Below are positions 6,794 to 17,296 of a stretch of 64,000 bases of DNA, in pieces. The number at the start of each line of letters is the position of its first letter. The stretch's first letter is position 1. The notes below the pieces were generated by a model. It was not told the DNA's origin, ran no database searches, and saw nothing but the letters and a program-made list of their open reading frames with translations. Source of the DNA: Lachnospiraceae bacterium (lineage in GTDB: Bacteria; Bacillota; Clostridia; Lachnospirales; Lachnospiraceae); the NCBI GenBank assembly GCA_015056815.1, contig SVFN01000006.1:62001-126000 (forward strand), in the 5' to 3' direction. The translations under genes and the position numbers were made by a program.

Positions 6794-9700
6794 TTATCTG
6801 ATCTTCATGGTCTTTACAAAGCCTGTGTTTTTCTTAAACAGCTTCTGATATGCTTTCTTTTTGGATTTTAAGACCTTGATCACAGCCTTTTTATCAATGC
6901 CCTTGATCGCATTTTTTCCTACTGATTTCAGGTTCGCTGATTTGATCGTCAGTTTCTTTAATTTCTTTGCACCGTTAAATGCGTTCTTACCGATCTTTGT
7001 CACATTCTTACCGATCGTGACCTTCTTCAGATTCTTACATTTTTTGCATGCATTCGGGGCGATCTGCGTTACTTTATAGGTCACACCGTTTAACGTAACC
7101 GTATCCGGAACCTTCACCGACTTCACTTTTGTACTTGCCGGTTTACGATAAGAAACTGTATCTGCAGACAGGATTTCATACGATGCGTTTCCTTTGGTAT
7201 CCTTTAAAACGGTTCCGACTGCCAAAGCTTTCGGGGTTTCCTGACTTACAGGAGTCTGTTCACTGCTTTCCTCCGCAAAGTGGGGGGTAATGCTGCTTAA
7301 GCCGAATCCTTTCCCCGCTACGCTTTCTCCTGACGAGAATGCCAGAATAAATCCGCTGCCATCCACGCGGAAGGTCTCACCCGCAAACCGCAGTCTGGCG
7401 TCTGCGATCTGATCGTCTCCGGTAAATGCCTGCAGCAGCTGACCATCCAGATCATACAGATAAATCCAGTCTTCATCCTCTATAAGGGAACCGTCCTCTA
7501 AAAAGGCAAGGTCGATATACTGCGCCTGCGGACACTCATATCTCCAGTAAATCGTCTTCCACGGCTCATATTCATACATCTGAATATCCTCCGGTGTGAT
7601 ATCCATCGGATCTTTATCGCCGTTTCCGTACACTTCAAAGTTTTCTTCGACAAACTCCAGATAGCTTTCGGGAATGATATCCCGGATATCTCCCGGCACC
7701 ACCGTAACATGGAACGCAAGGAGTGTTTTCTTCTCCGGATCATTCTCCAGATACACTTTCACATCACTCTCGCCCGGCTTTATACCTCTGATATCAAAGC
7801 CGCGGTTTCCATCCGATATATCGATGACCGAGTCGTCATAATCGAACGCAAAACGGGCGGTTGTATTCCACGGGAACATCTTACAGCTTATCGTCCGGTA
7901 TTTTTTAGCGATCACTTCTATCTGATCCGGCACCTCACACTTCTCATCGTTTTCTTCCAGATAAAACTCTGCGCGCTCAAACGGGATCGCTCCTGCTTTT
8001 ATGGACGCTTCATTGCTGACAATCCCCTGCTCTTCCGGTCTGTACGTGCAGGCCGTAAAGGTGGTCTCGCCTTCTTTGTATACACTCACTTTACCGTAAT
8101 TGTCCACGCCTGCGACATCATTATCCGTCACCTGATAATAGACAATATCCACCGCATCGGCAGGCACTCTGGTAAGTCTGGCGCGCTTGATGTTACTGTT
8201 ATAAGTTTCAAAGCCTGCCTCCACGTCTTCCAGTTTAAGCGCTGTGGCTGCCTTTCCCGCCACGATCCTCTTCACACGGAAGCCGTAATTGTCAGTGGTA
8301 TATTCCGGGGTTTCCTGTAAATCGCATTTACCCTGTGAAACAAAATGAAGGGTTACAGTATCGGAATAAACCGAGAAGCTCGTATAAGGAAGACTTGCTC
8401 CTTGCCAGAAATAAGCGTCCGGCAGAGTTTCTTCTCTTTTGGAGCGCGTCATGATCATGCGTCCCGACTCCTCATCAAGACCATAGTAATATCCGTTTCC
8501 GTCTTTGATCGTCATGTAATCCGACACTTCTTCCCCCTGATCGTTCACAGTGTTTCCGAAAAAGGTTCTGCTGTCGAAATACAGATTCATACACTCGGCA
8601 CCTTCCGCTGTATACACATAAGTATCTTCCATTCCCTGCACATAATTATGGGGCGTCTGCAGATCTGCCACCGTCAGTTCCTCCGGCACCGAAACGGTTA
8701 CATCCATTTGGGCTTCCTTCTGCTCTCCATCGACTTCGACCATTGCCTTTACCGTCGTCTTACCGCTGGAAACAGCATGGAGGATACCGTCCGCTGTTAC
8801 ATAAGCAGTCTCCGGAACGGAGCTTTCGTACTGAATCTCATACTGATACCAGTTTTCCTGCGAAAGAACAAGCTCTGTCAGGGAATTTCTGGTCACGGTA
8901 AGCTGATCACCGTCAACAAAGGACATTTCTTCCGGACATTGATCTTCGGTTGTGACCGAAACATCCAGGCAGATCTTGATACCTTCCAGATAGCCTTCCT
9001 CGTCCGCATCTTCCTTCGTTACCGATTCTGTATTGAAGAAATCATCCCCGATCACCTCATATACATAGAAAAATACCTGTGTCTTACCGACCCTTTGTCC
9101 GGTCAGCGTAACCTTATTATCACTGATATCACTTTCCAGAAGGTTGACATTATCCGGTGAAGCGGAAATCTCCCCGACCTGCCAGTCCTCAAGCTTATTC
9201 CCGTCACAATCCAAAAGTTCTACGGGAATCTCCACCGTCTCATTGAGGGGAATCGTAATATCTTCGGCTTTCATGCGGATTCTGTCCACGTTCTTATAGC
9301 CTTTTACCGATTTCACTGCAAAGTTGCCGGTTTTGTTTTCATCGGAGATCAGTACAAACGCCACGTACGGATGCGGTACGTTGACTTCGTCTCCTGATTG
9401 TTCTACTCCGCAAAAATCCGTGATATAATCGATACGTCTTTCCGTATCCTCTTCGCCTTCTGCATTCTCTTCACTTTCCACACCGTTTATCTGATCGTAA
9501 ATCTGTTGGTCGGTGACCTCACTGCTGTCAAAGCCCAGTACGGCAATACGGTCATTGCCGTTATTCAGATTCGATTTTTCATCAAATAGGAACGTATATC
9601 CGTCCTTGCCTCCGTCATAACGGAAAATCTTAAATGCATTCGCCGGGTAAGAATCCATGGCGATCATGGAAAGATCATCCCCGCACGAAAGGGTATCAAA

Positions 9701-11815
9701 ACGTGCATCTATATAGAAGCTGACCGGTTCCTTCGTGCAGACAGAGGATAAGGTAACCTTGAACAGCCCTTCCTTTGAAAAGCAAAGTTTGTCCTGGTCG
9801 GTGAAGATATATGCGTCGTCTGCATTCTCGCGATCCAGGCATTCCACATTCTCGATCTCGATCAGTTTTTTGTACTTCGGATCACTCACTTCATATTCCA
9901 GTGTAAATTCCGATCCCACAAAGGCTTGGAACGGTTTTTCCTCTGTGGCATAATCTGCGTCCTTTTGGATCGAAAGCGTAATATCCGACTCCTCTACCGT
10001 AATGACCGTTGTCGCCTGCATATCCTTATACGTTACTGTGACAGCAGTCTCCCCGGGTCTCTTGGCCTCAATATTTCCCATGCTGTCTACCGTTGCGATC
10101 TCCGGTGCATCCGAACGATATTTCAAAGCCGCTCCTGCCGTGATATCAACATCATCCAGAAGGACTTTGACTGCGCCATCTTCCCCTAAGAGTTCCACTT
10201 TATAATTGTCATCGGAAAATGCCAGTTTCGTTCCGGTATAGTCTTTTGCGTGCACACTCGTAAAGCCTTTGATACGGAAATTGGAACCGCCGTCTGCCGA
10301 ACAGTCCTCCCATTCGGTACCGTCTTTAGAAGCATAGGATTCTCCGGCATTCGAAGAACTGTCCATGCTGGCCCAGCCCCAGTCTTCGTCCCGGTCGCAG
10401 AAGACATCTACGGTTCTGTCATCCCCTTCCTCTTCGTCATATTTCGTCTGCTTTACCACAATGGAGAAGGTATCACCCTTTTTCAGGGAAACCGGCTTCT
10501 CAAGCTCCTGTACATGATAGCCCAGATGTTCCTTGCTTCCCGTTATCTCAGCAACCGCTTTTCCGCTGTCCGGCTGATCCTTTTCGGGATTCAGATAAAC
10601 GCTGACCGTATAATCGGTACTGTCCTCCATCGTATAGAAGGATACCGCTTTCAGATCTTCCTCTCTGTTTGCGGTAAAAACGTTCGCCGTATACAGATAT
10701 CCCGAAGTCGCTCCTCCGGAAATCGTTCCGTCATACTGATAGATACTGTCATAAGCACCGGTTTCTTCGATATCCAGAAATACGACTTCTTCTTCCTGGA
10801 TACTCTGTTCTTCGTAGGACATCCAGAAATACCCGTCCTCTCCCCAACAGTCTCCCCAGGAGTTTTTGATCAGCCATGCGCCGTCATTCTCCGGTTCATA
10901 GTTAAAGTTTTCTTTCGGGTAATTGTCATCCCAGCCGACTACTGCCACGGCATGGCCGCCGGAAAAGGGATCATCGTTACTCGGGAAATTGTAGGCAAAG
11001 GTCGTGTAATCAAATCCTCTGTCACTGCAGTTAAATCCGATGATACCGGCGCCTTTTTTCATGATCATTTCCTTGATGCCGTTTTGCTGATCCTGATTGT
11101 TTTTATCTGCGATAAAGCCATAGCTTTCTTTGAGCATATATGCGTCTTCGTAGCACTTTTCATCCTCCAGGAACGATTGATCATCCTGGATCAGATCTGC
11201 CATGAGTTCATCGAAGCTTGCAGTGTCTTCATCCGCAAATCCGACTCCCTTTGCCAGTCCCATAAGTGCCGGAGTGTTATTTCCGCCAATTTCATAATAC
11301 GCGGCAGAACCCAGTTTCTCTCCGACATGAACGCTGTCCTTCTTCGTCAGGGACATGCTGTCATTGACAGAATGATACAAAAAGTATGCCAGATGTCTCT
11401 CGGAAAGATCACATATCTGCGGTTTTTCCTGAGAAGCCGCAGAAGCCTGTGCGGCTTCCATGATGGCATGCGCCCAGCAGGTACCGGTGGAAGACTGATC
11501 TTTTACCGGTGAGATCACACCTTTCTCTCTGCTGTCATAAGCGGAAGGTAAGGTATCCTCACTTCCCTGATAAGGTCCTTTCTGCCTGGTCTTGTCAAAA
11601 TATTTCGCCGGATATTTATCTCCGTAGGCATATTTAGGCAAATGTCTGATATGTTCTTTTGTCAGTTCATATTGCTGTCTTTCTTTCTCCGTCAGCTTGC
11701 TGACATCTACCGGCTTCGCATAAGCGGTGTACGATGCAAGCGGAAGAAAAACGGTTGCGGCAATGGCTGCACAGGCTGCCTTTACTGCAATTTTTTTCTC
11801 TTTCAGGTTTTTCAT
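6794..11815 (-). CDS. Secreted papain-like (C1A) cysteine protease with Ig-like and leucine-rich repeat domains
   Basis: Exported protein of 1673 residues. The signal peptide ends near ASYTAYA (residues 27-33). The C1A peptidase domain (about 88-360) has Cys113 (STGTCWAHA), His288 (SGGHAVAVVGWDD) and Asn318 (LIKNSWG). A Lectin_like module (about 365-510) often follows such bacterial C1A domains. Then come many beta-rich Ig-like segments including BIG2-type modules (SMGNIEAKRPGETAVTVTY, ADGILHAVSSGKTTVKAM). The C-terminus is a BspA-type LRR_5 segment (LKKVTIGKNVTKIGKNAF) followed by a Lys-rich tail. There is no LPXTG anchor. ATG 11815 is preceded by AAGGAGGAAAT. The substrate is unknown; large modular bacterial C1A proteases usually act on host or dietary protein at the cell surface. 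Confidence 0.9.
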   Translation of the reverse strand: MKNLKEKKIAVKAACAAIAATVFLPLASYTAYAKPVDVSKLTEKERQQYELTKEHIRHLPKYAYGDKYPAKYFDKTRQKGPYQGSEDTLPSAYDSREKGVISPVKDQSSTGTCWAHAIMEAAQASAASQEKPQICDLSERHLAYFLYHSVNDSMSLTKKDSVHVGEKLGSAAYYEIGGNNTPALMGLAKGVGFADEDTASFDELMADLIQDDQSFLEDEKCYEDAYMLKESYGFIADKNNQDQQNGIKEMIMKKGAGIIGFNCSDRGFDYTTFAYNFPSNDDPFSGGHAVAVVGWDDNYPKENFNYEPENDGAWLIKNSWGDCWGEDGYFWMSYEEQSIQEEEVVFLDIEETGAYDSIYQYDGTISGGATSGYLYTANVFTANREEDLKAVSFYTMEDSTDYTVSVYLNPEKDQPDSGKAVAEITGSKEHLGYHVQELEKPVSLKKGDTFSIVVKQTKYDEEEGDDRTVDVFCDRDEDWGWASMDSSSNAGESYASKDGTEWEDCSADGGSNFRIKGFTSVHAKDYTGTKLAFSDDNYKVELLGEDGAVKVLLDDVDITAGAALKYRSDAPEIATVDSMGNIEAKRPGETAVTVTYKDMQATTVITVEESDITLSIQKDADYATEEKPFQAFVGSEFTLEYEVSDPKYKKLIEIENVECLDRENADDAYIFTDQDKLCFSKEGLFKVTLSSVCTKEPVSFYIDARFDTLSCGDDLSMIAMDSYPANAFKIFRYDGGKDGYTFLFDEKSNLNNGNDRIAVLGFDSSEVTDQQIYDQINGVESEENAEGEEDTERRIDYITDFCGVEQSGDEVNVPHPYVAFVLISDENKTGNFAVKSVKGYKNVDRIRMKAEDITIPLNETVEIPVELLDCDGNKLEDWQVGEISASPDNVNLLESDISDNKVTLTGQRVGKTQVFFYVYEVIGDDFFNTESVTKEDADEEGYLEGIKICLDVSVTTEDQCPEEMSFVDGDQLTVTRNSLTELVLSQENWYQYEIQYESSVPETAYVTADGILHAVSSGKTTVKAMVEVDGEQKEAQMDVTVSVPEELTVADLQTPHNYVQGMEDTYVYTAEGAECMNLYFDSRTFFGNTVNDQGEEVSDYMTIKDGNGYYYGLDEESGRMIMTRSKREETLPDAYFWQGASLPYTSFSVYSDTVTLHFVSQGKCDLQETPEYTTDNYGFRVKRIVAGKAATALKLEDVEAGFETYNSNIKRARLTRVPADAVDIVYYQVTDNDVAGVDNYGKVSVYKEGETTFTACTYRPEEQGIVSNEASIKAGAIPFERAEFYLEENDEKCEVPDQIEVIAKKYRTISCKMFPWNTTARFAFDYDDSVIDISDGNRGFDIRGIKPGESDVKVYLENDPEKKTLLAFHVTVVPGDIRDIIPESYLEFVEENFEVYGNGDKDPMDITPEDIQMYEYEPWKTIYWRYECPQAQYIDLAFLEDGSLIEDEDWIYLYDLDGQLLQAFTGDDQIADARLRFAGETFRVDGSGFILAFSSGESVAGKGFGLSSITPHFAEESSEQTPVSQETPKALAVGTVLKDTKGNASYEILSADTVSYRKPASTKVKSVKVPDTVTLNGVTYKVTQIAPNACKKCKNLKKVTIGKNVTKIGKNAFNGAKKLKKLTIKSANLKSVGKNAIKGIDKKAVIKVLKSKKKAYQKLFKKNTGFVKTMKIR

Positions 11816-11837
11816 ATTTCCTCCTTCATATCCTGTC

Positions 11838-11853
11838 TGTCCGGATCCGGACA
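11838..11853. promoter_or_regulatory. Perfect 16-bp palindrome in the protease leader
   Basis: TGTCCGGATCCGGACA is fully self-complementary. It lies between the -10 and the ribosome site of the protease gene, as an operator would, or as a small hairpin in the mRNA. Confidence 0.5.
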
Positions 11854-11871
11854 AATTTTACTACCTAAGTA

Positions 11872-11900
11872 TTATTACTACAAAACAAAGTATTCGTCAA
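11872..11900 (-). promoter_or_regulatory. Promoter of the cysteine protease gene
   Basis: On the minus strand TTGACG (11895-11900), a 17-bp spacer and TAATAA (11872-11877) lie about 60 nt upstream of the start codon. Confidence 0.65.
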
Positions 11901-11975
11901 TATAAGATTTTATTAAGATTCCTTTAAAACAAACGGGACAGACGGTGCAGACAATGCAGGGACATGTTCGCACGT

Positions 11976-12001
11976 AAAAAACGGCTGCCCGAAGGCAGCC
12001 G
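11976..12001 (-). terminator. Terminator of the opp operon
   Basis: CGGCTGCC (11994-12001 on the minus strand) pairs with GGCAGCCG over a 4-nt loop and is followed by six T. It lies 21 nt after the oppA stop. Confidence 0.9.
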
Positions 12002-12022
12002 CTTGTATAATCCTGTTATATC

Positions 12023-13936
12023 TTAGAAATGGCTGTACATGAAGTACTTGTATCCAAGAGGGTTGGAGAAGAAGCCCTGAAGCTTGTCATCTACCATATA
12101 CAGGTCTGTGTAGTAGTACAGAGGACAGATACATCCTGTTTCCATTAACATATCCTCAGCTACGTGCATCATCTTGTAACGGGCATCCTCATCCTCGCAG
12201 GACTTGATCGTATTGATCAGGACATCATAAGTCTCAGCCCATGTTCCGTTCTCGACCTTCACATCATAACCGTAAGGTGTCAGATCCATGCTGTATGCCT
12301 TAACAGACTCATGTGCACCCTTACCGAACTGAACATCGTTGTTACCGGAAGCAGTTGTCCACATATCCAGGAAACAGATCGGATCGTTGTAATCAGCCAG
12401 CCATCCGTTTCTTGCGATAGAGTACTCGCCGGCTTTACGTGTATTCAAGAAGGTAGCCCACTCCTGGTTCTCCAAGTTCATGGTAATACCAACAGCAGCA
12501 AATGCTGACTGTAAGTACTCACCGATCGCTTTGTGTCCCTCAGAAGTATTGTACAGATAAGTCAGAGTAGGCATATCCGTAAAGGTCTTTGTGCTCTCGT
12601 CATAGGTGTAGTATTTCTTTAAAGTCTCGATCGCTGAGTTGAAGTTGCTCTCAAGTGCTTCCGGAGATACATCATAGTAACCGTCGAAGCTGTTGTCACC
12701 GGCATTTTTGTAGAACTCAGAGCCATCTGCATCCGTAAGACCCATTGCCACGAAGGAAGAAGCAGGAAGCTGTCCGCCCTGTGAAATGCTCTCTACGATG
12801 TAGTTACGGTCAATCAGCAGTGCCAGTGCATTTCTGATCTCAGCTTTTGCCTTCTCAGCCTCGTCACCGCTTAAGGAAGAACCTGCCGGAAGAATGTCTT
12901 CATTAATATTCCAGCATACATAGTAGGTACCGATCTGTCCGGTTACCACAAAGTTGTCCGGATACTCGCTCTTTAAGGTAGCGATCTCGTTGGTCGGTAC
13001 ATCATCGATCAGTTTCCAGTCACCGTTTTTAAAGTTCGTCAGCATGTTGTTGGCATCATCGGAAAGGTAGAAGTTTAACTCATCCATTGTGATGTCAGCA
13101 GCATCTACATAAGACTCATTTTTCTTTAATGTGATAACGGAGTTGTGGCTCCAGTCAGCCATAGTGTAAGGTCCGTTACATACATAGGTGGAAGGATCCG
13201 TTGCCCATGCTTCGTTGGAAACAACATCCTCTCTTACCGGGAAGTATACCGGGAAAGCCAAAAGCTCATTCCAGTATGCCACTTTGTTCTCTGTTGTAAC
13301 TTCCAGTGTCTTGTCATCCACTGCTTTTACGTTTAACTGTGCATCCGGATTCTTCGGGGTTCCGTCTTCATTCAGATCCCATACTTCATCATATCCGTCT
13401 ACCACTTCAAACATGTAACCGTAGTCAGACGCAAGATCCACGGAAGTAGCTCTCTTCCATGCAAACTCGAAATCGCTTGCTTTCACAGGCTGTCCGTCAG
13501 ACCATGTCAGTCCGTCACGAAGTGTGTAGGTGTAAGTTACGGTACCGTCTGCATTTACAACACCGTCAACCAGTTCTTCTGCAGCATCCGGAACGATCTC
13601 AAATCCGCCGTCCTCACCCTTCTGCCATTTTGCAAGACCTGAGAATAAGTGTACCAGCATTGTAGCACCGTCAACGGCTGAGTTTAATGCCGGATCCAGT
13701 GTGTCAGGCTCGGAAGCGATACATACATTCAGGCTGTTTGCCGATGAATCGGAAGAACCTGCATCATCAGAGCCTGCATCGCTCTTTGCTTCGTTTGCTG
13801 CGTCTTCTTTTTCTGCCTGTGCGATATCCCCAGCCAGTTCCTCCGGTGCGTTTCCACTCTCTGCAGAATCACCGCAGGCGGTCAGACTGAAAGCCATCAC
13901 AGTAGACAGAACTACTGCTACGAGTTTCTTTTTCAT
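12023..13936 (-). CDS. oppA: Oligopeptide ABC transporter substrate-binding lipoprotein
   Basis: Membrane-anchored peptide-binding protein of 637 residues (SBP_bac_5 family). The lipoprotein signal is MKKKLVAVVLSTVMAFSLTA followed by lipidated Cys21. An acidic linker of about 45 residues precedes the binding domain. Family hallmarks are SEPDTLDPALNSA, YTYTLRDGLTWSDGQPVKASDFEFAWKR-type sequence near residue 140-165, and YEVVDGYDEV-like and NGWLADYNDPICFLDMW stretches. It is the last gene of the transporter operon, downstream of oppF across 205 nt that contain a GC-rich hairpin. AGGAGG lies 8 nt before ATG 13936. The extra intercistronic distance and its terminal position probably allow separate tuning of this abundant component (inference). 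Confidence 0.95.
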   Translation of the reverse strand: MKKKLVAVVLSTVMAFSLTACGDSAESGNAPEELAGDIAQAEKEDAANEAKSDAGSDDAGSSDSSANSLNVCIASEPDTLDPALNSAVDGATMLVHLFSGLAKWQKGEDGGFEIVPDAAEELVDGVVNADGTVTYTYTLRDGLTWSDGQPVKASDFEFAWKRATSVDLASDYGYMFEVVDGYDEVWDLNEDGTPKNPDAQLNVKAVDDKTLEVTTENKVAYWNELLAFPVYFPVREDVVSNEAWATDPSTYVCNGPYTMADWSHNSVITLKKNESYVDAADITMDELNFYLSDDANNMLTNFKNGDWKLIDDVPTNEIATLKSEYPDNFVVTGQIGTYYVCWNINEDILPAGSSLSGDEAEKAKAEIRNALALLIDRNYIVESISQGGQLPASSFVAMGLTDADGSEFYKNAGDNSFDGYYDVSPEALESNFNSAIETLKKYYTYDESTKTFTDMPTLTYLYNTSEGHKAIGEYLQSAFAAVGITMNLENQEWATFLNTRKAGEYSIARNGWLADYNDPICFLDMWTTASGNNDVQFGKGAHESVKAYSMDLTPYGYDVKVENGTWAETYDVLINTIKSCEDEDARYKMMHVAEDMLMETGCICPLYYYTDLYMVDDKLQGFFSNPLGYKYFMYSHF

Positions 13937-13963
13937 ATTCTTTCCTCCTACTATAATGTGTGT

Positions 13964-13984
13964 CGGCAGCGCTGTGCCCTGCCG
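13964..13984 (-). other. Intercistronic GC-rich hairpin between oppF and oppA
   Basis: CGGCAG at 13964-13969 pairs with CTGCCG at 13979-13984. A second small palindrome (CCGG-ttcag-CCGG) is adjacent. The remainder of 13937-14141 holds no reading frame with a ribosome site. Such hairpins commonly mark mRNA processing or partial termination before a strongly expressed binding-protein gene. Confidence 0.4.
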
Positions 13985-14141
13985 GTTCAGCCGGTACGGC
14001 TTTGCCGCTCCGTCTGCATATCCGTAATATGAAACCGGATACCTGTTACTGCTTCATCTATGATCATACATACAGACATTTCCATGATCCTTCCGTTGTT
14101 GGATGAATACATCTCTTCTATCTGTATGTCATAGATCACTC

Positions 14142-15131
14142 TTAGATCTCGCCGATCCTGTGGCATGCCACGAATCTTCCTGTCTCAACTTCCTTTAACT
14201 GCGGTACGCTCTCTTTGCAGACATCTGTCGCATAAGGACATCTGGTATGGAACGGACATCCCTTCGGAGTGTGCAGGGGACTCGGGATCTCTCCGGAAAA
14301 TTCGATTCTCTTATTGGCTCTTGCGATCTTAGGATCCGGAACCGGGATTGCTGACATCAACGCTTTCGTATAGGGATGCAGCGGATGATCACAGATCACA
14401 TCCGACTTGGCCAGCTCTACCATATGTCCCAGATACATAACCGCGATCCTGTCAGAGATATGTCTGACTACCAGTAGGTCGTGTGCGATAAATAAATAAG
14501 TCAGCTTCATCTGCTCCTGCAGCTGCTCGAACATATTGATGATCTGTGCCTGAATGGAAACATCCAGCGCGGATACCGGCTCGTCACAGACGATGAAATC
14601 CGGTTCGGTGGCAAGTGCTCTCGCGATACCGATACGCTGTCTCTGTCCGCCGGAAAATTCATGCGCATATCTGGAAGCATGCTCTGAATTGAGTCCAACC
14701 TGACTTAAAAGTTCCAATACCTTCTCGCGCCTCTCCGCACTGCTCTTTACACGTTTCTGTACATCCAGAGGCTCTGCTATGATATCCGCAACTGTCATAC
14801 GGGGATCCAGGGATGAATAAGGATCCTGGAATACCATGGTCGCCTTGCGTCTGAATTCCTCAATGTCCCGTTTTTCTTTGATCTCTTTGCCACGATAGAT
14901 CACCTGTCCCGACGTGGGCTTATATAGCTGTAAAATGGTACGTCCCGCTGTCGTCTTACCACAACCGGATTCCCCGACAAGACCCAGAGTCTCGCCTTCA
15001 AAAATATCAAAAGAAATATCATCCACTGCCTTTAACTGCTGTACGGAGAAAAATCCATTATTGATCGGGAAATATTTCTTTAAATTTCTGATCTGTACCA
15101 AAGCTTCTTTCTCTGTTTTCTGATTGCTCAT
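14142..15131 (-). CDS. oppF: Oligopeptide ABC transporter ATP-binding protein OppF
   Basis: Cytoplasmic ATPase of 329 residues. Walker A is [16 protein letters not shown], the signature [15 protein letters not shown] and Walker [15 protein letters not shown]. The C-terminal oligopeptide-transporter extension contains the Cys-rich [14 protein letters not shown] segment. Among paired Opp ATPases, the form with KYFPI-type N-terminus ([13 protein letters not shown]) is OppF. It follows oppD by 34 nt. The ribosome site before ATG 15131 is weak, so coupling to oppD translation is plausible. Confidence 0.94.
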   Translation of the reverse strand: MSNQKTEKEALVQIRNLKKYFPINNGFFSVQQLKAVDDISFDIFEGETLGLVGESGCGKTTAGRTILQLYKPTSGQVIYRGKEIKEKRDIEEFRRKATMVFQDPYSSLDPRMTVADIIAEPLDVQKRVKSSAERREKVLELLSQVGLNSEHASRYAHEFSGGQRQRIGIARALATEPDFIVCDEPVSALDVSIQAQIINMFEQLQEQMKLTYLFIAHDLLVVRHISDRIAVMYLGHMVELAKSDVICDHPLHPYTKALMSAIPVPDPKIARANKRIEFSGEIPSPLHTPKGCPFHTRCPYATDVCKESVPQLKEVETGRFVACHRIGEI

Positions 15132-15165
15132 ACTGCACCGCCTTATCTAACCTTATCTATTGCAA

Positions 15166-16137
15166 TTAATACGATTTCTTCTCATTCATCCAGCATGCCG
15201 CCATATGTCCGTCCGAGATCTGCGCCATATTGGCATGCTCTCTCACACAGACCTTCATAGCTGCCGCACATCTGGGTGCGAAGGGACACCCCTTCGGCAT
15301 GTTTAAAAGGTCGATCGGCGTACCCGTAATCGGTTTTAAGCGCTGTCCTGCCATCTCCGCCGTGGGAATGGAAGCTAACAGACCTTTTGTATATTCATGG
15401 CTCGGATGATAGAAGATATCATCCGCAGTGCCTTTCTCACAAATGCTGCCGGCATACATAACGATGATCTCGTCACAAAGCTGCGCCACAACACCAAGGT
15501 CATGGGTGATCATGATGATCGCCATACCTTCTTTTTTCTGGATATCCTTCATCAGATCCAGAATACCCGCCTGGATCGTAACATCCAGTGCGGTCGTCGG
15601 CTCGTCCGCGATCAGAATGTCCGGCTCACACGCAAGTGCCATCGCGATCATAACACGCTGACGCATACCGCCCGAAAACTCGAAAGGATACTGTTTGATA
15701 CGTTTCTCCGGCTCATTCACATTAACCAGACGCAGGATTTCGATCGCACGCTCTTTTGCCTGCTCTCTGTTGCGGTCCGTATGCATCATGATCGCTTCCA
15801 TAAGCTGGAAACCGATGGTAAGTGTCGGATTCAGACTGGTCATGGGATCCTGGAAGATAATGGAGATACGATTGCCGCGGATACCGCTCATAACATCTTC
15901 ACCGGCACCGACTAACTCCTGCCCTTTAAACTTCACAGATCCGGATACGATCTTTCCGGTCGATGCCAGAATCTGCATGATCGAATAAGCTGTAACGGAT
16001 TTACCGGAGCCCGACTCGCCCACGATACCAAGCACTTTGTTTTTCTCTAATGTAAAAGACACTCCATTTACTGCCTTTACTTCTCCTGCATCCGTAAAGA
16101 ACGAAGTATGAAGGTCGTTAACCTCTAATAAAGCCAT
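15166..16137 (-). CDS. oppD: Oligopeptide ABC transporter ATP-binding protein OppD
   Basis: Cytoplasmic ATPase of 323 residues, partner of OppF. Walker A is GIVGESGSGKSVTAYSI, the signature FSGGMRQRVMIAMAL, Walker B ILIADEPTTALDVT and the H-loop ITHDLGV. The C-terminal oligopeptide-transporter module carries GCPFAPRCAAAMKVC. ATG 16137 is chosen because GGAGGAATTACA directly precedes it; the in-frame start ten codons upstream has no ribosome site. It lies 77 nt after oppC. Confidence 0.94.
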   Translation of the reverse strand: MALLEVNDLHTSFFTDAGEVKAVNGVSFTLEKNKVLGIVGESGSGKSVTAYSIMQILASTGKIVSGSVKFKGQELVGAGEDVMSGIRGNRISIIFQDPMTSLNPTLTIGFQLMEAIMMHTDRNREQAKERAIEILRLVNVNEPEKRIKQYPFEFSGGMRQRVMIAMALACEPDILIADEPTTALDVTIQAGILDLMKDIQKKEGMAIIMITHDLGVVAQLCDEIIVMYAGSICEKGTADDIFYHPSHEYTKGLLASIPTAEMAGQRLKPITGTPIDLLNMPKGCPFAPRCAAAMKVCVREHANMAQISDGHMAACWMNEKKSY

Positions 16138-16214
16138 TGTAATTCCTCCATCATTGCCTCTTGGCAATCTCTAATTCTATCTGTAATGAACGTTTGTGGA
16201 TCTCTGTCTTTTGA

Positions 16215-17273
16215 TCATCCATTCAACTTCGGATCGAACGCATCGCGCAATCCGTCGCCGAAAAGATTTAAGGAAAGAACGATCAATGAGATCACGATTG
16301 CCGGAATCACCAGTCGGTAAGGGTAAGATGTAATACCGTTTAACGCATCCGATGCAAGCGATCCGAGGGAAGGCATCGGTGCATTGACACCCAGTCCTAA
16401 AAATGACAAAAAGCTTTCGGTAAAGATCGCATTCGGGATCTGGAGTGCCGTAGAGATCACGATCACGGAAATACAGTTCGGGATCAAATGCTTTTTGATG
16501 ACCCAGCTTCCCTTCGCTCCTGCCGCCTGAGCTGCCAGAACATATTCCTGCTCTCTTAAGGAAAGGATCTGACCTCTGATCAGTCTGGCCATGGATACCC
16601 AGTATAAAAGTGCGAACACGATAAACAATGAAATAATGTTGGAACCGATCTTGGCAAGCATGGTTCCTTCCAGACTGTCTCCGATCACCTGCTTGAGAAC
16701 CGTCGCTAACAGGATGACCATCAGCATATCCGGCAGGGAGTAAATGATATCAACGATCCGCATGATGACCATATCCACCTTGCCACCCGCATAACCGGAA
16801 AGAGAACCGATGAAAAGTCCGATCACCAGAACGATCATGGAAGCAAAGAATCCTACGATCAAAGAGATTCTTGTCCCGTAGATCACACGGATGAAATAAT
16901 CACGTCCGCTCGAATCCGTTCCGAAGATGTGAGGCACGATCTTCTCCCCGCTCTCCTGTCTTGCGATCTCTGAGGTGGAATACTGAAACGGTGTCAGATT
17001 CTGGAATGACGCATCCACCGGTTTACCCGGTGTCATACCAAGCATCGTCTCGTACTTGTACGGCCAGAAAAACGGAATGAGAATCGCTGATAATGTGATC
17101 AGCATAATCACCCAGAAACTAACCATTGCTACTTTATTCTTTCTAAGGCGTCGCATTCCATCCTGAAACGCTGTTGTCTGCGGCCTCATCTTGACCATAT
17201 AGGCTTTTTCTTCTTCACTTGCCGGTTCAAAATCCTGACTTGTCAAAACCAGCTCTTTCTCCTGCTTATCCAC
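16215..17273 (-). CDS. oppC: Oligopeptide ABC transporter permease OppC
   Basis: Permease of 352 residues. A cytoplasmic N-terminal tail of about 45 residues precedes TM1 (MVSFWVIMLITLSAILIPFF), and five further TM segments make up the BPD_transp_1 domain. The EAA loop is visible as EQEYVLAAQAAGAKGSWVIKKHLIPN, the contact site for OppD/OppF. A 76-nt gap to oppB holds palindromic element copy C. Confidence 0.94.
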   Translation of the reverse strand: MDKQEKELVLTSQDFEPASEEEKAYMVKMRPQTTAFQDGMRRLRKNKVAMVSFWVIMLITLSAILIPFFWPYKYETMLGMTPGKPVDASFQNLTPFQYSTSEIARQESGEKIVPHIFGTDSSGRDYFIRVIYGTRISLIVGFFASMIVLVIGLFIGSLSGYAGGKVDMVIMRIVDIIYSLPDMLMVILLATVLKQVIGDSLEGTMLAKIGSNIISLFIVFALLYWVSMARLIRGQILSLREQEYVLAAQAAGAKGSWVIKKHLIPNCISVIVISTALQIPNAIFTESFLSFLGLGVNAPMPSLGSLASDALNGITSYPYRLVIPAIVISLIVLSLNLFGDGLRDAFDPKLNG

Positions 17274-17296
17274 AATACTTCTTCCTTTCTATTTTA

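Noticed and set aside
11957-11980. Very short minus-strand frame (about 14 codons) between the opp terminator and the protease promoter
   Set aside because: No ribosome site and located after a terminator.
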